A DNA stretch of 50,891 nt from an uncultured Oscillospiraceae bacterium (lineage in GTDB: Bacteria; Bacillota; Clostridia; Oscillospirales; Acutalibacteraceae). Position numbers and translations under genes: made by a program. Shown here one piece after another: positions 44,827-50,891 of this stretch. Positions within the stretch are counted from its first letter, which is position 1. Every line of letters begins with the position of its first letter. Where the stretch lies: the NCBI GenBank assembly GCA_900543555.1, contig UQRL01000015.1, forward strand, positions 1-50,891. The letters run 5' to 3'. Under the pieces are notes generated by a model, which worked only from the letters and a program-made list of their open reading frames with translations, was not told the DNA's origin and did no database searches.

Positions 44827-45446
44827 TGCGGGAGATAACAAGGGCATTGCTCTCCCTGTGCGCGGCAGCGGGGCTGTTTTTGGCGCTGTTCCTGGCCCTG
44901 CAATGGAATCCCTTTGTCTCCCTCGCCTTCAGTGTGGGGGTGTACTTCGGCCTGTTCCTCCTGCTAAAGCCCAGCCGCAAAATTGGCGGCATTTCCCTGG
45001 AGGGATTAAGGGATGGAGAGGAGCTGCAGGCCCTGCTGCAGGGGGCCCAAGAGGACCTGGAAACCCTGGAGCGCGCTGGAAAGGAAATTTCCAAAGCGCC
45101 TGTGGAAGAGCAAGCACAGCGCCTTTTCTCCACAGCCCAGCGGCTGATGGCCTATTTGAAGAAGAACCGGGAAAAAATTCCCCAGGCCCGCAGGTTTTTC
45201 CTCTACTACTTGGACACCGCCGCACGGCTGCTGGGGCGGTATATGGAGCTGGAAAACCTGGGCCTGCACACCCAAGAGGTGTTAGAGGTCCAGCGCAAAA
45301 CAGAGAGCGTGCTCCCCGTTTTGAACCAGGCCTTTGAGCGGCAGTTCACCCAGCTGATGGCGGGGGAACTTCTGGACACAGAGGTGGACATCCAGGTGCT
45401 GGAACAGGAGCTGGAGGGAAGTACCCTGAAAAAGGAGGCGCAGTGA
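44826..45446 (+). CDS. XpaC-like membrane protein
   Basis: A 206-residue protein of the XpaC family (named after a Bacillus protein linked to 5-bromo-4-chloroindolyl phosphate hydrolysis; true role unknown). Two membrane helices near the start (about 5-24 and 28-47) are followed by a long helical cytoplasmic domain ending in a Glu/Leu-rich coil. In many Firmicutes XpaC sits next to TelA (toxic anion resistance). Here TelA is absent from the neighbourhood, and a binding-protein gene takes its place. It overlaps both neighbours. Confidence 0.75.
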   Translation: MREITRALLSLCAAAGLFLALFLALQWNPFVSLAFSVGVYFGLFLLLKPSRKIGGISLEGLRDGEELQALLQGAQEDLETLERAGKEISKAPVEEQAQRLFSTAQRLMAYLKKNREKIPQARRFFLYYLDTAARLLGRYMELENLGLHTQEVLEVQRKTESVLPVLNQAFERQFTQLMAGELLDTEVDIQVLEQELEGSTLKKEAQ

Positions 45447-46501
45447 TGAAAGCAAAATGGATCGGCCTTCTCCTCCTGCTGGTGGTGGCCCTGGGAGCCG
45501 CCGGGTATGTGTGGCTTACGAATGCCCAGCAGGTTTCTGAGATTCAAGGCTATGTGGGCGGAGAAAAGATTGGCCTGCTGGAGGATGCGGAAGTGCAGGA
45601 GATCCTGCGGGAGCGCTATAAGCTTTCCATGGATTACACCCGGGCCGGCTCGATCGAGATGGTCACCATGGACGCGGAAGGCCAGAATTATCTCTTCCCC
45701 TCTAACCAGACCGCGCTGGAGCTGTACGAAAAAGCCCATGGAGCCCCGGAGGCCAGCGAAATTATCTTGAACACCCCCATTGTGCTGTACACCCACAACG
45801 CCGTTGCAGAGGCCCTAAAGCGCCAGGGGATTGCCCAGGAGAGCGGCGGCGTCACCACAGTGGATATGGCGGGGCTCACGCAGCTTATCGAGTCCGGCGC
45901 GGAGTGGGCTGACATTGGCCTGCCAGAGCTCTACGGCACTGTCTCTGTGGGGACTACCGATCCGGCCAAGTCCAACTCTGGCAACATGTTCGCCGGCCTG
46001 CTGGCAAACACCCTGGCGGGGGGCGTGGCCGCAGAGGAGGACCTGCCGGAGGTGCTCCCCCGGCTGCAGGAAATCGTTGAGCGGCTTGGGTATATGGAAA
46101 GCTCTTCCTCCGACCTGTTCGACCAGTTTTTGAAAACCGGCATGGGGGCAAAGCCCCTTATCGCGGGATATGAAAGCCAGCTGCTGGAATTCGCCGTTCA
46201 AGAGCCGGAGGTCTGGTCGCAGATTCAAGAGGATATCGTAATGCTGTACCCCACCCCCACCGTATGGTCCTCCCATGTGTACATTGCGCTCGATTCCCTG
46301 GGCGCGAAGGGGGCGCAGGCCCTTTTGGATGAGGACATCCAGCGCATTGCCTGGGAGAAGCACGGCTTTCGCACCGGAGTGTATGACGCGCCCACGGACA
46401 TCGGCCAGTTCGGGATGGACGGCGTGGCTCAAGAGGTCACCCAAGTGGTCTCCATGCCCAGCGCGGCGGTGATGGATCAAATCATCCAAGCGCTCTCCTG
46501 A
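45446..46501 (+). CDS. Membrane-anchored substrate-binding protein
   Basis: A 351-residue protein with one N-terminal hydrophobic helix (about 4-24, WIGLLLLLVVALGAAGYVWL) and no lipobox, so it is anchored rather than lipidated. The body is a two-lobed binding domain: MVTMDAEGQNYLFPSNQTAL, then TPIVLYTHNAVAEAL, SVGTTDPAKSNSGNMFAGLL and YPTPTVWSSHVYIAL. The TDPAKSNSGN stretch resembles the ligand loop of oxyanion-binding proteins. ATG at 45446 is preferred, 7 bases after AGGAGG; a GTG lies one codon before. No permease or ATPase follows, so it may serve the VWA protein rather than an importer. Confidence 0.75.
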   Translation: MKAKWIGLLLLLVVALGAAGYVWLTNAQQVSEIQGYVGGEKIGLLEDAEVQEILRERYKLSMDYTRAGSIEMVTMDAEGQNYLFPSNQTALELYEKAHGAPEASEIILNTPIVLYTHNAVAEALKRQGIAQESGGVTTVDMAGLTQLIESGAEWADIGLPELYGTVSVGTTDPAKSNSGNMFAGLLANTLAGGVAAEEDLPEVLPRLQEIVERLGYMESSSSDLFDQFLKTGMGAKPLIAGYESQLLEFAVQEPEVWSQIQEDIVMLYPTPTVWSSHVYIALDSLGAKGAQALLDEDIQRIAWEKHGFRTGVYDAPTDIGQFGMDGVAQEVTQVVSMPSAAVMDQIIQALS

Positions 46502-46558
46502 CCAACAAGAAGCCCCGCTTTTCTAAAAAACAATCTGAATGGAAGGAGCCGAATCGCT

Positions 46559-47503
46559 ATGTGGCAGGCAATGGGAGTCTGTGTTGCGCTGTGCGCCCTG
46601 TTCTTTTTCCTCATGGCCGGTGGAATGCGCCGGGAAAAGCAGTGGAAAGGGGCCGTACGCCTGACAGCGCAGGTGACGGGCCTGGAATATCGCAAAACAT
46701 GGGTGGATTCCTCCACCATAGACGGCGACCGCTCCTCCACCTTCATCACTTTGCGCTGCCTTTGGGAGGGGCAGCCCTTTACGCTCCAAAAGGAGTTTCG
46801 GGGCATTCGTCCAAGCCTCTGCCAGGGGGACAGGGTTCCAATTGTCTATCTCAAATCTCAAGGCGCCTGGGCCCCTTGGAAGGAGGTCCGGTCCCTTTGG
46901 CCTGTATGGGGGTTTTTGGGCGCCCTGTGCGGGGGCTCCGCGGTGGCGCTGCTGTTCCAGGGGCGAAGCATTCTGGCGGCGCTTTCCGATTACACCGTGG
47001 AATACCCCAATCTGCCCGGCACCGCCCTGTGCCTCCTCATCGGGATTGCCTGCGCCGCGGGAGGCTTTGCCTTTGTCCGCACTCTGCTGGGCGACGCGAT
47101 CCGTGCCTTTACCACCCCCCTGGCATGGGGCCTTCAAAAGCTGCTGGGCAGGCTGGAGGAGGTGCCTGCCCGCTGCGAGGGATGGATTAACAAGTCGGAT
47201 GGGGACGGCGGCTCCGACACCTATCCCCTGTTTTCCTTTTGGGAATCCGGCAGGATGTCCTACTGGATTCCCCCCACTGTCCAAAACAGGCACAACTTTC
47301 AGCCAGGAAACCAGTACACCCTTTATCAGGACAGGAAGGGGCGCTACAGCCTCCAACCCAGCCTATCCGATGTTCTGTGCATGCCCTTTGCCCTGATCCC
47401 CCTTTCCTTTTTTCTGATGATGGCCGCCTCTCTGGTTTTGACAGCCGCCGCAATGTTTGGAATGGCAGGCTGGGGACTGGTGTATTTCTTCAGCCACCCC
47501 TGA
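46559..47503 (+). CDS. DUF3592-like membrane protein
   Basis: A 314-residue protein with an N-terminal membrane helix (about 3-22), a soluble beta-rich segment of DUF3592 type (TAQVTGLEYRKTW, LRCLWEGQPFTLQKEF, LCQGDRVPIVYL), two further helices around 120-185, a second similar soluble segment, and two helices at the C-terminus. Function unknown. GGAAGGAG precedes the ATG; it follows the binding-protein gene after 57 bases and is probably the last gene of the operon, as a terminator follows. Confidence 0.7.
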   Translation: MWQAMGVCVALCALFFFLMAGGMRREKQWKGAVRLTAQVTGLEYRKTWVDSSTIDGDRSSTFITLRCLWEGQPFTLQKEFRGIRPSLCQGDRVPIVYLKSQGAWAPWKEVRSLWPVWGFLGALCGGSAVALLFQGRSILAALSDYTVEYPNLPGTALCLLIGIACAAGGFAFVRTLLGDAIRAFTTPLAWGLQKLLGRLEEVPARCEGWINKSDGDGGSDTYPLFSFWESGRMSYWIPPTVQNRHNFQPGNQYTLYQDRKGRYSLQPSLSDVLCMPFALIPLSFFLMMAASLVLTAAAMFGMAGWGLVYFFSHP

Positions 47504-47553
47504 GAAGGAACAGGCGCCCCGCCTTCCCTTTGCGAAGAGCGCCGGGCGGAAAA

Positions 47554-47602
47554 CAGAAAGCGCAGCCCAGCCCTTACGGCCGGCTGCGCTCCTTTTTTTC
47601 GC
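47554..47602 (+). terminator. Terminator of the VWA/XpaC operon
   Basis: AGCGCAGCC pairs with GGCTGCGCT around an 11-base loop and is followed by CC and a run of seven T. Confidence 0.75.
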
Positions 47603-47638
47603 TGGGAAAAGGGGAATCTTCCCGCCGGGGCAGCGCAA

Positions 47639-48116
47639 CCGTAAACTGGCTCTGGCGGTGGGAACCATACTCTCGGTGTATTACTGCAACTATCTGGCGC
47701 CGGTGAAATTCACTGTCCCCTCCTCCCTCTCCGCCAGCCGGGATACCCAGTCCCTGCTTCCGGGCCTGGGCTCTCTGATGTCGGACGGCCTAAACTTGGG
47801 GGACGGCGTCTCCCTTACAACGGGGGACACCGCTTCTCAGGACGGTTTGGAAATGATCCCGGTGACAATCCCCGGCACCCCGGCGGACCTGGGCGGCAAG
47901 TTCGCGGACAAGTTCTCCAGCAAAACTGTGGCCACAGCCAACAGTTATCAAAGCAAGGACCTGGCGGTCACGGTTACGCAGCACTCCTACGGCACGGGCA
48001 ATGACGAGGTAAGCTACTACAACGAGGAGGCGAGAAAACTCAACCAAGAGGCCCCCAATGTAAAGCTGTGGGTGCCTATGTGTGTCAACTGGCTCAACGG
48101 GCTGTTTGGGATTTGA
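47639..48116 (+). pseudogene. Secreted-protein fragment, start and family unclear
   Basis: About 155 residues of protein-like frame. A short hydrophobic stretch (LALAVGTILSVYY) leads into a Ser/Thr/Gly-rich region (LGDGVSLTTGDTASQDG) and then SKDLAVTVTQHSYGTGNDEV. No start with a ribosome site is found and the end is abrupt. The last part recalls the beginning of phosphodiester glycosidase (NAGPA-type) proteins, but this is a faint likeness. It is probably a remnant; gene decay continues downstream. Confidence 0.35.
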
Positions 48117-48311
48117 AGGAAAAGCAACAGGCTTTCCGTTTGCTGAGAGCCTCTGTCAGCAAGCAATGCGGGCAGGGGATTTTTCGCTATCCGATTATGC
48201 GGCCTTGCCAGCGCTCGAAACCACTGCGCAACACCTGCGTCGAAAACAAGCAGGAAATCCCCACGCAGCCAAGGAGGAACCAGCAAGCCGCCATGCAACT
48301 TCCCGTTCCGT

Positions 48312-48521
48312 ATGACAGGGACACTGACAAACGAAGTTCTCGTCCGCCCAGGTGACTGGCTGTTTGGCGATGTAGACGGTGTACTGGTCATCCCCCAGGA
48401 GATCCTTCCCGAGGCCGTGGAAAAGGTCACCGAGCTGTCCCGGCTGGAGAGGCTGTCCCGAGAAGCCTTTCGTAAGGGGGCCAACTTCCGCGAGGTATAT
48501 GAAAAATTTCAGCGGGCGTAA
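48312..48521 (+). pseudogene. RraA-family C-terminal fragment
   Basis: Sixty-nine residues match the end of RraA/hydroxymethyl-oxoglutarate aldolase-like proteins: VRPGDWLFGDVDGVLVIPQE is the hallmark, followed by a charged helix. Complete family members are about 200 residues; the first two thirds are missing. The region just before (48117-48311) reads in mixed frames without a recognisable gene. It is the remnant of a deleted gene. Confidence 0.65.
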
Positions 48522-48608
48522 TATTCACAAGATGCGGACATATCATTTGGGGGAGCTACAAATAATTCAGACACAGCTTTGGTATAAAATTAAGACGTCC
48601 GGCTGAAC

Positions 48609-48658
48609 AGCACCCCGCTGGTTAGACAGTATCGTTACTGAATAACCAGTGGGGTGCT
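48609..48658. other. Long near-perfect hairpin
   Basis: A 16-bp stem (48609-48624 with 48643-48658, one G-T pair) is capped by a second 5-bp stem (CAGTA / TTACTG region) with a 4-base loop. There is no T run on either side. It may be the end of a small mobile repeat, or a structured RNA. From 48659 to 49070 no gene is seen. Confidence 0.55.
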
Positions 48659-49072
48659 TCACTATGCCAAGGGGAAAAGCAAATCAAAAACGCACAACAA
48701 AACTCAAAAGCCGGGCACTTTCCAGTTTCCCCGCCCCAGGTGGCCGCAGTTCCACCGTCCCAAATCCCCAGCGCCTTCCTCTGGTGGTTGATTTTCAAAC
48801 AATGCCGTCCGCCCCCCGGACTTCAACATCCACAGCCTACGGAACACAGCGGCCGGCCTTATGCTTTCCGGCGGGGCGGGTGCGGCTACGGTCACGCCTT
48901 TGATGCAAAAAGCGGGAGCTAGTTCCCAAACACAAGAACGGGTGGGGGCGTGAATCTTCCCTCTTTCCGCAATCCCCCTGGCATGTATCGTTACTCTTAA
49001 AAAATCGAATTTACCTATTCGATTATGGTGAATATCACGATATGTGTGGTGCATTTTTATAAAACATGTCTG

Positions 49073-49102
49073 TTGACAAGCGATAATATCATGCCTTAAA
49101 AT
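49073..49102 (+). promoter_or_regulatory. Promoter of the second importer operon
   Basis: Perfect TTGACA (49073-49078), 18-base spacer, TAAAAT (49097-49102). Confidence 0.65.
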
Positions 49103-49129
49103 TGTTATCACACAAAACAAGTCAAAACA

Positions 49130-49162
49130 GGAAAGGCCAAGAGAACTTCTTGGCCTTTCCTA
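49130..49162. other. Leader hairpin before the binding-protein gene
   Basis: AGGAAAGGCCAAGA and TCTTGGCCTTTCCT pair perfectly over 14 bp with a 4-base loop, in the transcribed leader between the promoter and the ATG at 49250. There is no T run; it may stabilise the message or act as an attenuator. Confidence 0.5.
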
Positions 49163-49249
49163 ATATTCACATACATACATGCTTTTTGCGAGCGGCCAGG
49201 CGGCTGATACTATTTCCCTGCCGCTCCCGAGGAAAGGAGGAGGGGATCT

Positions 49250-50569
49250 ATGAAGAAAGTAGGAATGCTCTGTCTATCCATCCTTGCGCTTTGTTGGGGG
49301 CTCTTGGGGTGTACCAACGGGGAAGAAATCCCCAGCGCCTCCGGCGTCTCCAGCGAGACTGCCTCAGAAGAGGGAGGCCCGGTGGTAATCTGCGCGGACG
49401 AGAGTTTTCGGGAGGACCTCAAAGAGTTGATCAGCTATTTGGCAGCCACGGGAAACGAAACCGAATATGAGCTTCTGGTGCTGCCGGATGACACCGAGGA
49501 CCGGGAGCCGGAGCTGACCCGCCTGCGCACGGAGATCATGGCCGGGGAGGGGCCGGACGCCTTTATCCTAGACGCCACCATTCCCGGGACGGTGACAGAC
49601 TCCGGGGAACCTTTGGAAGCCCTCTTCCCCAACGTGGAAAAGAGCATGTACTCCCACCTGTTTCTCGATCTGGAAGAGATGGTGCAAAGCAGCGAGATCA
49701 TTGAACTGGAAAATTGCAACCAGACGGTGATGGACGTGGGCGTGGCCGGGGACAACCGGTTCCTGCTGCCCTTGACCTACACCTTCTCCACGGTGGTGGT
49801 GGACAAAAGCGCCCTGGAGGACCCGGACTACACCTTCTCCACCTTGGACGAGCTGCTGCAAAGCGACCAAGAAACCTTGAAGGGGCTGTTCTCCTTCAGG
49901 ACCTTCAAGCTGTTCCCCAACTGCCTGGGCGTCCTGGCGGATTACGAAGGGCAGAATCTGCTAGTCACCCAAGAGTCGCTACAGAAAGCCGTGGAACAGG
50001 GAGAAGCTTTTGCCGAATTCCAGGACGAACAGTACTCCCAGTCTCCGGCGGTGCGCAACGGGGAGGCCAGCTGGAGCGCCTGGATGGAGCTGCCCTATGA
50101 CGAGACGGAATACACCGTGTTCCCCATTCCCAACCCGGAGGGGGGCGTCACCGCAGCGGTGACCGCCTACGCCGCCATCAACCGGAACGCGGCCCATCCC
50201 CAGGAGGCCTTTGCCCTCATCGAGCAATTATTCCGGGAGGAATTGGTCACCCAGACGGGATCGGGCTTTGAAGTAAACGGATACCATTACTGCTCTACCT
50301 TTAGCTTTGGGTTAAATTATCTTTCCGCCCTCCCGGTGAAGGAACAGCTGCTCTTGGACTACATCGAGCCAAATACCCAGGAAACCACCATGGCCTCTCT
50401 CCGGGCGGCGGTGGAGCGGATTGACAGCGCCAAGGTCTACTCCGATTTGGACATGGATATCTACAACCTGTACGAAACCTGGCACTGGTCTTACGGACGT
50501 TCGGAAGAACCCCTGGAAGAGCTGGTGGAGCGCACCATCTCCTCTATGGAAATGACCTTGGCGGAGTGA
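49250..50569 (+). CDS. Extracellular sugar-binding lipoprotein of a second importer
   Basis: A 439-residue family-1 binding protein. The lipoprotein signal ends GLLGCTN (Cys near 21), followed by a Ser/Glu-rich linker and a two-lobed domain beginning VVICADESFREDLKELISYL. RTEIMAGEGPDAFILDA is the usual hinge motif. It shares the operon with a permease 4 bases downstream. The ligand is unknown. AAAGGAGGAGG precedes the ATG. Confidence 0.9.
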   Translation: MKKVGMLCLSILALCWGLLGCTNGEEIPSASGVSSETASEEGGPVVICADESFREDLKELISYLAATGNETEYELLVLPDDTEDREPELTRLRTEIMAGEGPDAFILDATIPGTVTDSGEPLEALFPNVEKSMYSHLFLDLEEMVQSSEIIELENCNQTVMDVGVAGDNRFLLPLTYTFSTVVVDKSALEDPDYTFSTLDELLQSDQETLKGLFSFRTFKLFPNCLGVLADYEGQNLLVTQESLQKAVEQGEAFAEFQDEQYSQSPAVRNGEASWSAWMELPYDETEYTVFPIPNPEGGVTAAVTAYAAINRNAAHPQEAFALIEQLFREELVTQTGSGFEVNGYHYCSTFSFGLNYLSALPVKEQLLLDYIEPNTQETTMASLRAAVERIDSAKVYSDLDMDIYNLYETWHWSYGRSEEPLEELVERTISSMEMTLAE

Positions 50570-50573
50570 GTCT

Positions 50574-50879
50574 ATGAAACGCGCATGGAAAGGGTATGCC
50601 CTGATTTTGCCCATGCTGGCGGGGTTCCTGCTGTTTTATGTAATCCCCTTTGGCCAGGTGGTGTGGGACTCCCTATCCCAGGGCACGGGGAAAAGCCAGC
50701 TCTTCGTGGGCCTGGAAAATTACAGCCGGATGTTCCAAAACAACATGTTCCTGCTGGCCTTCGGGAATACCTTGAAATTCCTAGGGATTGGCCTGCCCTT
50801 GATCCTGATTCTGGCTTACGCCCTGGCATTATTTTTAAGGCTCTGTCACAACAAATGGTTGATTTTTGACGAGAAATAG
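50574..50879 (+). pseudogene. Sugar ABC transporter permease, cut by an insertion sequence
   Basis: The first 88 residues are a normal MalF/UgpA-type permease start: a basic end, a helix (ALILPMLAGFLLFYVIPF), SLSQGTGKSQLFVGLENY, and the second helix with LGIGLPLILILAYALALFL. At 50839 the sequence changes to an insertion-sequence end and the frame soon stops. The remaining 200 or so residues must lie beyond the inserted element or be lost. The importer is therefore probably inactive in this strain. Confidence 0.8.
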
Positions 50880-50891
50880 CGTATAATAATA
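50839..50891. mobile_element. Left end of an insertion sequence (ISL3-like suspected)
   Basis: From GGCTCTGTCACAACAAATGG onward the sequence turns AT-rich and stops coding for the permease. Its start resembles terminal repeats of ISL3-type elements. ATTTTTAA just before it (50831-50838) could be one copy of an 8-bp target duplication, as expected for that family. The transposase and right end are outside the window. Confidence 0.55.

Overview
The window looks like the chromosome of a GC-rich Clostridia, probably a gut member of the Oscillospiraceae/Ruminococcaceae. The grounds are the Firmicute-type F-ATPase operon, AGGAGG-type ribosome sites, sigma-A promoters, ABC importers without their own ATPase, and YesN/AraC regulators. 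Species cannot be read from the sequence. Most of the window has the dense, GC-rich codon use of one host genome. The first 4 kb is different: AT-rich, mosaic and partly decayed.

Layout. (1) Positions 1-3.9 kb are a decayed mobile element. They hold the start of a self-regulated repressor-like gene, three 23-bp repeats, a broken tyrosine recombinase, an AT-rich DUF2971 gene, an XRE regulator with a small divergent gene, and the 3' part of a tRNA followed by a terminator, which is the likely attachment site. (2) 4.35-10.9 kb, minus strand, is a complete atpBEFHAGDC operon with promoter and terminator; the c subunit lacks the sodium-binding residues, so it should be proton-coupled. (3) 11-15 kb has a 3 x 97-bp tandem repeat, an HtrA-type protease, an ECF S component and malic enzyme; a HAD phosphatase diverges from malic enzyme. 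(4) 16-29.6 kb is a glycan or sugar use locus: sensor/AraC regulator, two permeases and binding lipoprotein, sugar isomerase, GH2 enzyme, SGNH esterase, second AraC regulator, zinc dehydrogenase, ROK kinase and an RpiB gene that has lost its start. (5) 29.9-42.5 kb is a C-P lyase locus: phnF-type gntR plus a kinase-like gene on the minus strand, then phnD-C-E1-E2-G-H-I-J-K-M-(inositol-monophosphatase-like)-L-(PHP phosphodiesterase). (6) 42.5-47.5 kb carries a GNAT gene and a compact operon of a binding-protein/VWA lipoprotein, an XpaC-like protein, a second binding protein and a DUF3592-like membrane protein. (7) 47.6-50.9 kb has gene fragments, strong hairpins, a second sugar-importer operon and, at the right edge, an insertion-sequence end that cuts its first permease.

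How the genes work together. In region 4 the membrane regulator probably senses a carbohydrate and switches on import; the cytoplasmic GH2, isomerase, dehydrogenase and kinase then process it. In region 5 phosphonate is imported by PhnCDE, loaded on to ribose triphosphate by PhnGHIL/M, cleaved by PhnJ (with PhnK), and the cyclic ribose phosphate is opened by the PHP enzyme. The points most worth checking are the A7 run that splits phnE2, which sits in a dnaX-like slippery context; the deletion joining the ROK and rpiB genes; the VWA/XpaC/two-binding-protein operon; and the tRNA-linked decayed element.
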